DNA from: Rhea pennata
Taxonomy: Eukaryota > Chordata > Aves > Rheiformes > Rheidae
Assembly (NCBI RefSeq): GCF_028389875.1
Contig: NC_084664.1
Location: 114,397,466-114,461,465 of the forward strand
Length of the DNA stretch: 64,000 nucleotides
Reading direction: 5' to 3'
Shown: positions 24,601-38,334 of the stretch, piece after piece
How positions within the stretch are numbered: position 1 is the stretch's first letter
Layout: the number at the start of each line of letters is the position of its first letter
The notes under the pieces: generated by a model
Seen by the model: only the letters and a program-made list of their open reading frames with translations
Database searches by the model: none
What the model was told of the DNA's origin: nothing
Position numbers and translations under genes: made by a program

Positions 24601-27600
24601 AATAATGAGCACTCTTTGGGAAGATGAGAAGATGTTTACAGAATAAGCTGGTATATTGTTATCACACTGATGGCCAGGCAAAGATAATCAAATATTAAAA
24701 TAGAAAACAAGGAAAAGCTATTCAAAGCCAAAGCTTCTTATGGCATCTTTAATGGATGCAGTTGTTCTGGAGGATCACAAGCATCTTTGAACAGAGAGAA
24801 GAGGGAGCATGTTTATCCCAGATTTAAACAGCCATGAAACCAGTGGAGTCCACCAGGAATGAGTATGGTATTCTAGGATGCATCATTTCCTATGGACAGG
24901 GGAGTAGTTTTATTAATTGCAGTGGCCTCAGAAAATAGCATCTTACATACAAATGTTTGCAGGACGAGGCCCTAATAGCTGACAAGGTGGACAGCTTTTC
25001 TATGCAGATGCCATTGTGTGTCCGGGAAATGCTAACGTCCAGGCAGAGGAAAGGGCTCTTGTTTGTACCAAGCACCGCTGACTGCAGCTGTGGGAGACCT
25101 GCAAAATACAAACCTCCCCCAAGAGCACCCACTCACTTGGCGGCTGCTCTCTCTGTCTGGAGTCCCAGATGACTCACACTCTCTCCGCTGGCTCTGATAT
25201 TCCCTCCGGGCTCCAGCCAGTTTAGCTGAGCTAGAAACTCTCAACAACGCACTGTGGGGCTGCACCTCTGACCCCAAATCTAAAATTCCCAGATGGCTCA
25301 AGCTCTTATTTTTGTGACTTGAAACTTAAGCTTCTTGATGACTCACATGCACCCAATCTCTTTTAGCATGCATATGAAAAGCTCTGATAATTCCCATTCA
25401 CCTGTAACTCCCATCTCAGTGTCAGGATTGCCAAATCTAAATTAAAAATAATATACTATAAGGTATACTGTCCTGGCTCTGTCCCACTACATAATCATGA
25501 TTCTTAAGAATATAAAGAGCTTTTCATTTATTCTTTTGGCTTTGGAGTCTTGGGATAAACTGAAATTATGCTTTTAGGTCCTTAAGAAGAAAGAACAAAG
25601 CCCCAGAGATTCTGAAAAATTCACAGGACTCCAGGAACTTACCAAAATGGTTGACAGGAAATCTGAATTCCTCCTTGGTTCAGCTGCTGCTCCCTTGAGC
25701 TTAAGACTACATTGTGATTCAGGCTCCCATTTTGCATCTGAAATGTAATGATTCTCCCTTGCTTTGCTCTGAGTCTTCCAAAGTTTTCTGGATATAAATT
25801 TTCTTAAGCATAGCTCTTAATAGAATTATTTCCCCACTGCATCCTCAGCTCTTGCTTGGGTTCCCATTTGGCTCTGCTTCTTGTTCCGGAGACTGAGATT
25901 ATCTTATCTCACATGTGAGTTCTCTAATGTATCCTGCTCATTGGTTTCTCTTCCTCAAAAGCTGACACTCCAACATGGTTTTCTGCTCTATTTCTCAGTC
26001 TGCCAAGTAATATATATCATGTTATTCATAACTCCATAAAAGTATTTTGATAGACCAGTTCATTCAATATTGTTGGTCCTGCTGATGTTGCAGACCTACC
26101 AGTTTTGTCAGGCAAAGTCTTCCATTTGCCAAGACTTTAATGATTAAAAATACATTAGAGAAGTAGATATCCTAGAATTGTTTTGAAACTCCTCACTATC
26201 TGAGGGACAGAGAGCTTTATGTATATAATTTGCTATAATTTTGACCCCTGCTGAAAGAAACTCTTAGAACATATCCATCATGTTAGTTTAGGATTTTTCT
26301 AAACTCATTCTCAACAGCAGATTCAACTACCCTCAGCACTCTGGGTCTTCAAGATTATGCTTAAGAGGCCACCAACTTCTGAAATCTCTGGAAGAGGGAT
26401 CCCAAGTCTGCCTGATGTGTTAGAGCTGGATGGACCTGCATCGTTCCTGCAGACATTACAGTCTAGTCCGCTGCCTGTGGCCTGACCTTGACTGCTACTA
26501 AACCCTCTGCCAATGCCTGACATGGATATGAACCAGGTTGCAGACAGCAACGTGAATGAAAAACAAGCAGGCCATCACAAGCTTTGGCTTCTTGTGCTGA
26601 AGTCTGTCTCTACAGCTCAAGCCTTTGACTGTCCCTTAGCTAGCTGTCAGCGTTGCTCAGTGATACCCCTGCTTACCTAACCGTGTTGAGGTGGTTCCTC
26701 AGAAGAGAAATCAGTCTGCTGATAGACCAATCTTGGCATCTAATCTGTTGTCCTATGATTCACTCCCACACTATTAATAATATGCTTTTTCCAAGACACA
26801 GAAAATGAATTACTCATAGATAAGACACTGAAATTGAAATCTTGTCAACACTGTATATTTAGAAAGTGACTGTGAGACAAGTCCAGGTCAGTCTTCCATT
26901 CAGCATTGGCGAGTCAGCACCTGAATGAATTTGCTTACTGTAGGGAATAGTGTCCAAAAGAACTCACCACCTTTTGCCTTTTGCCATATGCTGGCTATCT
27001 AGCCTACGGCTGCAGCTTCATATATAGTTCCTGTATGAAGAGGACAAAACAGACAGATGAGATGATGGAAAAGATACTTCCAGCATTCTTGATGCCTTCC
27101 ACTGTGCTCGTCAGCAGTGAGCTTACTATAATAAGAAAGGAGTTGCAACAGTTTGCTGAAGCCTGCTTGGACTTCTGTTCACCTCTCTTCCCACTTCAAA
27201 TGCTTTAAATTTCCTTTCCTCCTTGGAAAGGACAGAAATGGACACAGGATTTCTGCATCTTTGGCAGTAGAGATTTGTTGAACTGCTGCATTTCCCCAAA
27301 GTGCGTAGAAGGGTTGTCTTTTAAATGCAGCATCTAAGGGGCTGTTTAATGATGACTTATAACACATCACTAATTCAGAGTAAAGGATGTTATTACTTCA
27401 AGTAATAACTGAAGACTGAAAGTGATGGGTTAAAAGTTGATGGATGTGAGAAAACAAAATATACATAGGCCCCAAGAATCAACACCTGGCATTTATGTTT
27501 GCAGCAATCAAAATTGACGAATTTCTCTCCTCCACCAAATTCTCTCTGCTCAGCTAATCATCTTTGGTTCTGTAGTCTATGAAAGGTCCTGCTTTACACG

Positions 27601-28460
27601 TTCAGTAGCTCAATATCATGATGCTTCTAGTCTTACAGATTATACCCAGTACAAGCCTCAGTGTGGTTTCAGCTGCTAACAAGTTTAGTAAGTCTTTTTC
27701 CACTAACATTTCTCAGTATTCAACATTTCCAAGCAGGCTTTGCTTAGCAGAAGCTTATTCAGTATCAGATCTTTCCTCACCTTTTGGTATTGGTGGGTGC
27801 TGAAACCCTGAGCCATTTTCGGTCAGTCTGTACATAGTATCTCTGGCATTTGGCCCTAAGGACCACAGAGTGAATGAGAGCAGCCTGACATGGGATCCAC
27901 ATTACCAGTTTTTCTGTGGTGATGTGCCAATGCTTGGATACTGCAGGCAAAAAATTGCTTTTTTGAGGGCTTGGTGGCTTGTTTGCCTACTTGCTTGGGT
28001 GGAAGAAGGGCTATCAGCAGAGATAACGGTAACGATGGCTTTTCAAAGGGCTTTGGGGTTTATATCAGAATTCTTTCCATGCATTATAATAATTCTATTT
28101 TTCCATTTCCCCCAAGATGGAAAATAATCTGAATTCACTTATCTTCCACTAACTTTTGAAATATGCTAAGCTGCATCTAGAGTGAAACAGAATTCCTGAA
28201 AAGTTTCAGATCTGCATGAAGTTTATGCATCAAGAGAAAGGGCAAATGAGCTGATCGGGTGCCTGTGCTGGTCGGTTTTGTGGGCAGACTGTGCATGGCC
28301 ATTGTGGTGGAGCTGTGAAAGTGTCAGCTGCACCCTAAGCTTATAACAAGGGTATGTATTCCAGTCAAGATAGAAAAGTATAACACTACTGAACAAAACA
28401 GTGGTAAGACTCTTCTGAAAAATACTCTCTAAAGTTTTGTCTCCCATGGACCAAAAAGAT
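21681..28460. other. Noncoding stretch, no gene supported
   Basis: Mostly AT-rich unique sequence. Frames such as 22124-22429 (minus), 24890-25301 (minus) and 27870-28127 (plus) were read and rejected as chance. No CpG island is seen. No RNA gene or further repeat family was recognised. Confidence 0.55.
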
Positions 28461-28469
28461 GAACTCGCA

Positions 28470-28790
28470 ATAAAGCAGGTAAAGAAAGGTGACGGGAGTA
28501 ATGAGGGACTAGAGAACATTTCTTCTAAGGGAAGATTTAAAGAGCTTAATTTTTGAAGCTTAGCAGAAGAAAATCTGAGCGGAGAGACATTTATATCTAC
28601 ATGCCCGAGGAAAGAATCAGGAAAAGAGATTTTTTTTTCAAGCAAAAGGATAAATCTGGCACTCAAATACATGGGTTTCAAAAGAGCTGGAAATTAAAGG
28701 TCTTGTAGCCCTCAGAGGAGTGAGGTTGTTCTGGAGAAGGATTAAAACACTTGAATAGTTTGAAAATGACATGTGAACAGGGTACAACAT
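28470..28790 (+). mobile_element. Diverged CR1 LINE fragment (ORF2 3' half)
   Basis: The order 'taatgagggactagagaacatttcttctaaggg' (fewer than 20 bases are diagnostic), 'agagcttaa', 'agcttagcagaagaaaatctgag' and 'agacatttatatctac' follows the CR1 ORF2 segment that encodes the R-A-T-K-M-I ... [10 protein letters not shown] ... R-L-R-G-D-L-I motifs. Here it is in + orientation. Frameshifts and substitutions have destroyed coding capacity. The match is to the older, widespread amniote CR1 type rather than the young bird type at 60 kb. Confidence 0.6.
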
Positions 28791-29440
28791 ACCTGCCCAC
28801 CTTGCTCCAGAGGACTTCACTCCTCACCCTGGAAATAAATCTGTATGTGCATAGCTAAGGTGTTCCCTCCAGTTGCAGTATCCTCACAGAATTCTTAAGA
28901 AAGTTCAGTTTTACAAACACAGAGGTCAAATACACATTAGATGGTTTAGGCAACAGGTAGCCTATACCTGGAGTACCTGGAGTCCCTTGGTGCACTGGAA
29001 TGGGTCTGTTTCCAGTCCTCTGTTGAAAGTAGCAGCACCTTGTCCAAAGCTTGTTCCAGTGCTATTTCTTCTTCTTTAAGTGATATCTCTGTGCAATTTA
29101 TTTAGCTTTGCTACTATTCTCTCTGTCTTCATTTCTCTTTGTACTTTTGTACTGCTTGTCTTTGCGAAGCTAGCTCTGCCATGTGAAGTCATCATCCAGC
29201 ATTCCCTTTCACTGCAAGGTGCTTTGGGCATGAATGTTACAGAAAATCAGGGAGCAGGTTCCCTCCCAAAGGGTAGGAGTTATTTCCCCCTTCCTTACTT
29301 GAATTTCACCTGCCAGCCCATTTATGGGAATTTCAAGAGTGGGGCTGACAATTGTTGAAGGAGAAAGAGTGCACAGATGGAGCTCTTGTCTTAGCACCAT
29401 TTCCAGTAGAGGAAAGGCTTGCAGCCTCTTTCCTTTCTGT

Positions 29441-29890
29441 TCATAGAACCATAGATTAGGATTGGAAGGGATCTGCAGGTCATCTAGTCCAACTGCTCAA
29501 AGCAGAGCCAAATTCAAAATTAGTTTGGAGGCTCAGGACCTTGTCCAGTCAAGTTTTGAAAATCTTTATGGATGGAGACTGCATAGCGTCTCTGGCTCCA
29601 TGGCTTAATTGCTCATTGAGTGAAATTTTTTTTTCCTTTTTTTAATTTGGCTTTGCCCTTCCTGCATCTTGTGACCATTACCTCTTGTCTGTTCATTGTG
29701 CAATTCTGCAAAGACTGTCTTTCTGTCTTTTGTAAGTCCTCCTGGGGGTAACTGAAGACAGTATTTAGACTCTACCTTCTCTTCTCCAGGCTAAACAAAC
29801 TCCATTCCCTCAGCCTCTCCTTGTGCCTGGTGTGCTATATCCCTCTGACAGTCTTAGCAGCTCGCTGCCAGACTTGCCTATCCTAAAGGT
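29441..29890 (-). mobile_element. CR1 LINE 3' fragment, moderately old
   Basis: The left end carries the antisense CR1 terminus: 'tcatagaaccatagatt', then 'ggaagggatc', then 'catctagtccaactgctc'. Further right, 'ttctcttctccaggctaaac', 'cctcagcctctccttgtgcc' and a decayed 'gtgctccagccc' box follow in the order expected for ORF2 read on the minus strand. The copy lacks the upstream reverse transcriptase core and contains no usable frame. A T-rich insertion is present at about 29627-29645. Confidence 0.85.
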
Positions 29891-31425
29891 TATGTGGATG
29901 GAAAAGATTTGCAGTGCTCTTCTTTCCTACCTTCTCTTCTCAAGGGTTTATATTTTTGTTGCATGCGCATACACTGCACCTGGACTGGATCTTGAAAATC
30001 TCAGATTAGGCAAACAGTAATAGGGTCAACTTCAGAGTCATCCTCAAGACTGTATGTGCTGACTTGGAATTGCAGCTGATCTTCTGCTTATAAAGTGAGT
30101 CCTACCTCTCTTCACGTCTCAGCCTGCCCATGCCTCCCCTTTACACTAGGCTTTTTACACAGAAGGTTCATGAGCAGCAATCATATGGCACTCTGCTCCT
30201 AACTGCTGGCCCTTCAGCATGCTATTTCTCCCTCTTTTTGTGAGTAACTGACTGACCATGACCTCACTAAACCTTAAGATTTTGAATAAATTAATTAATC
30301 AATATAGCCTGCTGTCACCTAGGATTGTTCTCTAAGTCTTGTTCTAGATGTGGCATTGAGGAGAATTGCTAACGATATTTCATTAGCCCTCATTATAAAT
30401 CCTCATGGCACATCTTAGATCATTAAAATCATATGTTAGAAAGGTGTTTTTCATGCACCTCTTCAGGAACTATTGAGGTAGCTGGTGATCTCAGCAGTGT
30501 TATATCTGTATGATGTCCCTGTTCCCAAAATGAAAGACTGATGGTGTTTTGACATTATGAATTTCACTACAACAGCACCTAACAACGACAGCTTATCTCC
30601 CAAACAACTTACAAACATTAATTTCAGAATCATACAAGAATGATGTGCTGTGTTTACCAGAAAAAGTGAAGAACTCTTCTAAAATCAACATGTATGAGTA
30701 ACAGATTACTTAGAAAAGAGCCACAGACCCAGTAAGATGGGTGTTTCTGATAGAAATGTAACCCCTGGCAGTTGTGTCCATAGAAAGCAATAGAGCAAGG
30801 CTGGGAATCTGTTTATTTACAAGTGAAGTGTCTTTTCAGTAACAGTGGGAACACTGTGATTTAAAAATAAAAAATACACACAAAAACGCCTTACTGGAAT
30901 GTATTCTAATTTAACTTGAACTATACTGAGAATTCATTCCCACTACTTCTTTGATGTGGCAATAGGCAAGTGAAAGAATTTTCACAGTTTATGCATTCAT
31001 CTCTGGGAGAAGCAACCCTAAATTCCATGTGTAAAAAGTCTATTTTTGCAATGGGAAATCCTTCTAAGCCACTTCTAAATTTTCTTTCCCTGGATTTTTT
31101 ACCATTGTCTTTTGAACCCAGAAGTCATAACATAAAAAGAGAAGAGAGGGACTTCTGCATACCCACAGTCATTTATATGCATGTGCAATATCAGTTCCAG
31201 ACACTGAGTCTGGGCACTTTGAGAGGAAAGGAAATACAAACTTAGTTTTTGTGAACTGGCAGGGAATGGACAGCAAGAACAGTCACAAAAAGCAATTCTT
31301 AATAAGCACACAGAGCTGACATATGTGAATACAAGCTGCTTCTGTGACAGAGTTACTACTGGAGTCCTTACTTGAGAGGTATGTAGCTGCAGAGGTATAT
31401 AGACACCAATATGCCAATTTTTGGT
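29891..31425. other. Noncoding stretch, no gene supported
   Basis: Unique sequence with no recognised exon. The frames at 30970-31245 (plus) and 31099-31548 (minus) have no known domain, and the latter runs into a CR1 tail. Confidence 0.55.
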
Positions 31426-31454
31426 GATTTCTACATTTTCAAACAGTGCATCCA

Positions 31455-31505
31455 TTAAGTCTAGCCATCCCATTGCTTGCGGTTCTGATTCTGTGATTCT
31501 GTGAA
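31455..31505 (+). mobile_element. CR1 3' tail remnant
   Basis: The sequence 'ggttctgattctgtgattctgtga' ends in the ATTCTGTG tandem octamers that terminate bird CR1 elements, in sense orientation. The body upstream is too short or decayed to confirm, so this may be an extremely truncated insertion. Confidence 0.45.
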
Positions 31506-34500
31506 ATTCATACTCAGGTCTGTTCTGAAAAGTCTTTGTTGCATGCACACATGTGTCCTGTTTTATTGTACAGGGGCACTGGCCTTTGATTCACAGCTGA
31601 AGAATTAACAAGGCAGAAGGGTAAACAGAACTATAGTGCCTGTGAATCAGGCACTTTGTTTTTACACAGCGACCAATGCACGTACCAGACCTTTAGGCTT
31701 TTCACACCTGAAGACACTCCTAAAATCAGTAGTGAACAACTTTTCCGCATCACATTTCCTAATTTCTCCCAGTGACAGAGAAGGGCTGATGTCCTCTATC
31801 ATTGTGTGTCCAGAACTCCATCACATGAACAGTACCATCAGCTTGTCCATGTGCAGTAGACCCAAAATATTCTGGAAACCTGACCTTCTGAGGGCTGAAT
31901 GAGGAGGAGAGAAGTCTATGTCCATGCACTGTCTTTGCCAGAAAGCCTTTATTACCATGCCCAGGGAATGACTATGTACTCATCAAGAGGGATATGCCCT
32001 TCACAGTAATGTCCCAAATACTCTACCTTGCAATAGCCTACCTGAATATCTTGGACAACATCTACAATAATGATTTCCAATATTGCCTTTGCCCTCGGTC
32101 CTTCAAGTAACCTAATTCTGTGTTCTGGTAGAGTCAGGCAACCACTTTGCTCAGTGGCTTGGTTTTTTATGTGACCCCTGTATCAGTCCCAGGTTGCTCC
32201 ATTAGCTTTTTAATTCAAAAATGTTAGCCTGCTGCAGAAGAGGATTTCAGGTTTCTGCACAGTGGACTCTCAGTAACCACCAGGTGCTTTCTGGTGTTTT
32301 GGTGAGGACTGGGTGGTTATAGGATGCTAATTGTTCCTTCTGAGCCAGTAAGCAGTGTCACTTCCATGGGGGAGCCCTTACCCTGTGATGCTGCCCATGG
32401 GAGAGAGCGTTCTCTGCTTTTAGAAGCAGCAAAGCGGTTTCATGGAAGGTGGAGAAACAAACTGACAAGCTTTTCTAGTCTCATCTCTTGAAATTCTTGC
32501 TGTCACTAATAAATTATTAACCTCAGTGATTAAATTAGTATTTTAAAGAGTGTGCTAAGGATGGAGTAGTTTTTGAAATACTGTTTCCTCATTGTATATA
32601 CCCTGTTTTTCCCTCAGTGCCAACCCTGCTTTGCTGAGTGCTGAATTTCTGGTGAAAACCTTTGGTGCAAGCATGCAGGAAGTGAGGTCAGGCTTGTTTT
32701 GGCAGTTTCAGCTGCATTTATCCCAGATAGCAGCTGAATTTTATCAGTTGGTTTAGCCTTTGGTCTTTAAGAGACAAACTATTATTTCACTCCTCTTTAA
32801 AAATAATAATAAAGTCATCTTTAGGAAAAATGTGCTGCAAGTCTGGAGAAAAAGAGCGGGCAAGAGCAATGCCTTGCAAAGCCTCCTGGCCTCCACTCTG
32901 CTCCGTGTCCAGGCGGCCCATGAGCCGCACTGTCCGGAGCGTGAAATGACTCCTTCTCCGAGCGCCCTCGTGTGCCTGCAGCTCCTAAGACACCTCTTCC
33001 CATGGGCTCTGTGCCCCGGGTGTCCACAGTGCTTGCCCCTGCTCACCCCCTCTCCTTGAGCGCTTGAGGTGCCCCCCTAACCCTGGTTAGTAGCGATGCC
33101 GGGGATGTTGCCAGGGAACTCCCATCCCAGTGCATTTTGCAGCCTCTGAGCTAGCTGCAAAGCAAGCTGGCAAGTTTCTTTTTCCTAGCAGCTCTTCCTG
33201 TCGATGGGGTTTGCCCTGCTCTCCTATTTGGCCAGAGAAAGGCAGCAGGGATGCTGTGGGGTCCAGCTGAGGACTGGTGGTCCTCAGGAAGCCCTCCTAG
33301 GTGGATCACCAAACCAGCGGGATGCCCACTCACTGGTGGGCGTCCTGAAGGCAGCAAGGCAGGGTACACGTGGCCTCCTGCTCACGGGAGCTCCCCTATC
33401 ATCACGCTGTCCAGCCGATAAGGGGGATTATGGTGAGGCCAGTGTGGTGTCTGGATCATGGGGTCATGACGGGAGAGGGGCTGCGAGAGCCGGGCCTGGC
33501 AGCAGGCAAGTCTGAGACAGGAGCCACTTGACAGGTCTTCCTCTTGGCACGAGGGACTCGACCAGACTGGTGTCGAAGTGTCCTTTCATATCAGCAGGGT
33601 AGTAGAAGCTCACCCTCCCCTGTCTCCAATGATTTTTGTCTGGGCAAAGAAAATAAAATCAAATGGTGAATAAAAACAAAATAAAGCATTAGTAAACCCA
33701 GCCCTCTCTGTGGGGGTAAGGAATAAACCAACTCTCAACTCTCTCAACTGGTGCTATGAAGGGTATTTACAAGATGAGAGTGGGCTTTATAAATTAATTT
33801 AGTTAAAGTAAAGTTCAATTTAATTCATATCTCTTTCCCAGTCTTCTAAATGGCAGTTGGTTTGTTTGCAAAGTAAGAGTAGAGGCTGTGACTATTTCCT
33901 TAAGTTCATTTGAATTTGTTCACCTTAAATAAAGTTTCCTCCATCAGAATATAGACCTCTCAGCACATCCTTCTAGCAGAAAAAGTTATTTTTGCTCTTA
34001 TTAGCAACTTTCTTACTAAAATCACAGCAAGGCAAATGTAATCCCCAGATATGAAATATAAATAACAAACAATGCCCAGATTGGAAACTTTCTACAGATT
34101 ACATTAGTCCCTGGAACAGGGCCCCTGCTTCTGTCAAAGAAGTGTTATCTTGAGATTGTCAATGCATGCTCCAGGGTAAGAGTGGCTTTGTCCCCAGAGA
34201 CCCAAGGGAGCATAACAAGTGACATCAGTCATATTTTGGAGACTGTAGAGCCTAGTGTCACTAAATGTCAGCTAAATCTCTATACATGGCTCTCTTCAAA
34301 GGGTCGTTCCTGAAGTGCTGAAAGGTGTGTGTGGGGCTAACTAAGCCAATTAAAGAAACATCTACTGAGTAGGGGAAGGACACGATGATCCACAGACCAG
34401 GTATATAACATTCTATTTTGTTTTCCTTTAGTTTCCATCAAGGCCTAAGTGGGTGGGAAAAAATGCCTCGGTACCAAACACCAGAAGTAGGACATTAGCT

Positions 34501-34700
34501 GACGAAAGGCAGGAGGCTTACACTGAAGCACTGGCCATTTCTTTTTCCCCTAGAGCTGATGTTCTGTCTGTTCCACCTCGGCATTTCTTGAGAAGCCAGA
34601 GACAACAAGCCAGTCTGCCCAAACATAAAAATAAAACACCAGACAGGCTTCTTTGGGAAAAGCCAAGTTACATGTGAAAGAGGAATTGCAATTGGAATTT
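31506..34700. other. Noncoding stretch with a moderately GC-rich patch
   Basis: No exon is supported. A patch at about 32850-33550 is richer in G+C than its surroundings and has overlapping 70-100 codon frames on both strands. None resembles a known protein and the CpG density is only moderate. It could be a decayed exon, an lncRNA exon or simply a local composition change. Confidence 0.5.
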
Positions 34701-34709
34701 ACAGGAATG

Positions 34710-35075
34710 CTAGTAGTCATACCATCAGGTCAAATCCTGATCCTATTTGCTTTAGTGTAAATAAAGAGCAATCCCAGAGACACACCAGCATACGGCAACT
34801 CCTTTTTAGGCCTTTTATTTTTAAGTCTGAGCTCTTAGGAAATAATTAAATGGAGAGACATTTTATATTATTGAAAAAAAAAACCCCTTTGTATTTTCTT
34901 GGTGAAACCAGTGTTTTTTCTTCTGCAGAAGCTGACTCATTTAAAAAATATCCACAAAGGAATCGTGCAAATATACTTACTAGCAATACAAATAGACTGG
35001 TCTTTGTCAATTGGTTCCCTGACAGTTAGAAATGGGACCAAATTCTGCTCTGGTGTAAGTTCATGGCATAGTTTT
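34710..35075. repeat. Fragments of ancient amniote interspersed repeats
   Basis: Two short words, 'caggtcaaatcctgatcc' (34727-34744) and 'accaaattctgctctggtg' (around 35037-35056), match the recurring ends of a very old amniote repeat type, also suspected at 9.0 kb. The sequence between them is not clearly repetitive. Both are remnants without coding potential. Confidence 0.3.
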
Positions 35076-36940
35076 GAGCGCAACAGAAGGGTGTAGGCAG
35101 ACATGTTCTCACAAGTCTCATCGAAGCAGTTAAAGAAGTTACTGGCCTCAGCCATTAGCTACTGCCCCGGCCTGGAAGTTACTTTTTGCCCAGCAGAACC
35201 CTGTTGCGTGCCTGGAAATCAAGTCTGGGCAAAGCCTCCGACTCAGCTCAACTCATTTTCTGTGGCAGCTCAAAGTGACTTCGCGCTGAAGCATATTAAC
35301 TCACTGAGTCTGTTCCTTAGGTGCAGCAGAAGACATGGTCGCCTCTCGCTTAAAGGCAATCCCAAAGACGAGGTAGGCAGTACCGTTGAAAATTATGAAA
35401 GTCCCTCTCTGAAAAGATCATGAGTCTAAGAGAAGAGTTTGCACACAACCTCCTTATCTGGGATCTGAGTTCAAGGCTGTTCGTATCTTGGGTGTTGGTT
35501 TGGTTCATTATGGAGATAAGTCCAAGCTGTGAAGTTTGGATCTGGACCAAGTTCTTCCATAGTTTGAAAGCATTTGACTTCAGCATTTTGGAAAGGGCCT
35601 ATCACTGCTGCTAGGTCTTTTAACCCTAATAACAGATATACACACGATGAGAAGAGCATTGCATATTAGGAAGTCACCATAACTGCGTCATACTGACCCA
35701 CCTCCAACATTTTCCAGAGTCCCTAAATTACAAAGAAAGAAGAAACAGTAAAGCATAAACAATAACTGAACTACATCCAACACTTCAATCAGTACAGTGC
35801 ACTTACTACATAGCTTCTATAAATACATTTTGCTAACGCAGGAAGTTTGGGGCAAGAACAAGAGTAAAGGCAATTAGCTACCCTGATTGCAATTACTAGA
35901 CATTTGACGAAATATTGTGTGATATTTGGGATTGTATAATTATTAGTAGAAGATCTCTACGAAACCTGTTTGTTTAGTATAATGACTATGGTGGCAGAAA
36001 TATGTTCTGTGTATGTATTTCTGTGGCAACACCAGTCCACATCATTGAGGTATAAACTATAGATTATATAGCTTCAGGAGATCCAAGATAGGGGAATCAT
36101 AAGAAACAACAGAAAGCCTGAGACAGAAAACAGAAAATATGAAGAGATATAGAAGCTGGAGGCAGCCCTATTTCATCAGTGTGCACTGGAGAACTGAAAG
36201 AGAGGTCTAACACTCAGAGTCATCTTCAGAGACGGGCCATCAGGCTGCTTGTACACTTGGGTCTATGGAAGGTGAGCACTTCTGGCCACAGCAATGTGCA
36301 TATTCTTTGTGGACATGCATAGAAAATTTGGCTCCTTGTGATAACACCTAAGACATTTGGAGTCAAGCCTGCAAACGTTTAGTAAGGGCAAAGACTTTAT
36401 AAACATACAACTTGCTCCTGAGCCTAGTTAATTCCATGAAGGACTCCATCAGCATTATCTGGCTTTTGTTCAGACTCATAGTCTTTATTACAATTACTGA
36501 TGTGAATGAATACTGCAAAGCAAGGTTTTGCAAGCTAACAAATGTAGCTGATCTTTTCACTGCATCTCTTCACTGCATTCTTCCTCTAGGGATAACTTTG
36601 TTATACAGTCATTTTGTTTTCCTTGGTTGACCATAAAAAACAACAAACCTACTTTTGGAGGGTCTTTATCATTTACATTTTACACATACACTGACATCAT
36701 CCAAACTAGATAGGCAAGTGGTTGGCTTCATTTTAACAAATACTAAAGTGTTAAAATCCAGCTGAAACTGAAGGGATCCAAAGTATCTCTGACAGTTCAA
36801 CAGTGGGTAAAAACATGAACATGAATTGTTGTGAAATAGTTAGTAAAACTACATTTTACATTCTAGAGAGGAATAATATAGCAAACACATCTAATCTCTG
36901 GTACTACATGCTTTCTAGTATAATAACATTGAAGCATCTC
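35076..36940. other. Noncoding stretch, no gene supported
   Basis: No repeat family or RNA gene was recognised. Overlapping frames between 35103 and 35659 occur on both strands, with no known domain in any. The remainder is AT-rich. Confidence 0.55.
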
Positions 36941-36944
36941 ATAG

Positions 36945-37065
36945 GCTTTACAATATTTATCCCCTCAAGATGCCCAAGAGGCAGGTGAGTAAAATGCTTG
37001 CATTTTACAGGCTCAGCCAGAGCTTTTGTGGTTAGTAGTTGATCAAACCCTGGTCTCCAAAAACC
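36945..37065 (+). repeat. Probable MIR-type SINE remnant
   Basis: The series 'tatttatcccctcaagatgcc', 'aagaggcaggtgagta', 'gcattttacagg' and then 'accctggtctcc' follows the familiar MIR 3' half (low-order 'gaggtaggt...attttacag...' then '...cctggtctcc'). It is degenerate but in the right order and spacing. The embedded GAGGCAG/GTGAGT (around 36970-36982) is a strong splice-donor match. Confidence 0.4.
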
Positions 37066-38271
37066 TCAAGCATGGCTCTCCTCCCAAGCTGGGCTGCTCC
37101 TTTGGGAATAGGCACCACGTGGGCTCTGCAGTATGGCTCATGGAAGAAATGCAGAGTGTGCACCACTGTTTTGTTGTATTTTAGGTTAAAATCAAGGCAA
37201 AGGGAGCTTTCAGGACAGGGAGCTACTGAGGCCAGCAGAGCAAGCATGATGAAGCAAGGACTACTGAAAAGCCTAGAGAGAACACAGGGTATATAAGACT
37301 TTTCTTCCTGTTTTCCCTGCCTGCATTTGAAGCAGGGCTGTGTGTTTCTGTTCCCTACACACAGAGCTCTCCTCGCACTGTACTTTCCTCAGCAGTGATT
37401 TACAAACTGCTCTCCTCTACTTCATTCTCCTTCTCTGAGAGATTGCCAGTCCTGTCAGAGTTATCCTCTCTGACACTTTCCTCTGGAAATATTTCAGGAT
37501 CAGACATGCTTTTCTTGCTTTCACTGCCTATATTTCTGGAAGGGCCATCATCAGACAATTTTTTGCACCAGAGTCTGATGCCAGTGCCAGAACACTGATG
37601 AGTTAGCAGCCACTTAGTCTGCAGAGTCTAGTACCAGCCACAGTACAGTTTGCACAAACAGTAGCAAACCTGAAACTTGAGGGAAACAGGAAGCCTCTTG
37701 GTGTACTACTTGAAGTGCAAACCTTTTCCTTATTCAGACCTTCTGGCTGTAGTTGCTGATGGAAAGGAATTTGCAGTGGGAATTGCAGATTGACCTAAAT
37801 CTCCAACTAAATATAGCCTTCCTTCCATTGGGGGGAGGGAGGAGAAACTTAGGGGCAAGGGGAGAGCCAGGACTACTCCTTTGACATACAAAATATACAT
37901 TGAGAATAGTTAGGTGTCATTAATGAATCATTATTATTCAATAACAGTGTTTACAAGTTTAAAAATCTATTTAAGTAGAGCAAAGTTGAAAAAAGGAGAA
38001 TCTGTGCTCAGAGGGAATGTTACGAAGTTGCGCATATTACAAAAAGAAAACATATAAGCACAAAATATTATTCACTGAACAAAAATAAAGCGAATGAGTC
38101 ATGATATTAAACAACTCTATAAACAAAAGTTGCAAAATGCCTGGGAAGACTTAACTAATGCAATTTCTAGTTACTGTGTTCCAGTCAATGTGGTCTCCCT
38201 TTAACAGGGAGAACTAATGGGGTGCCAATGGGAGTTTATAGTGTGAATAGCAGAGAAGGAGCCCTGTGATA

Positions 38272-38334
38272 TAGTGGCTAAGTGTACATGATAAGTGGCT
38301 AAGTGTAATAAAGAGTTAAGTGTACATGATAATG
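38272..38334 (+). repeat. Short tandem repeat, 21-bp period
   Basis: 'agtggctaagtgta' occurs at 38273-38286 and again at 38294-38307. A degenerate third copy, 'agttaagtgtacatgataa', follows to about 38333. It is a local duplication with no apparent function. Confidence 0.75.

Noticed and set aside
31099..31548. 149-codon minus-strand frame
   Set aside because: It starts within a CR1-tail remnant and has no known domain. It fits a chance frame.
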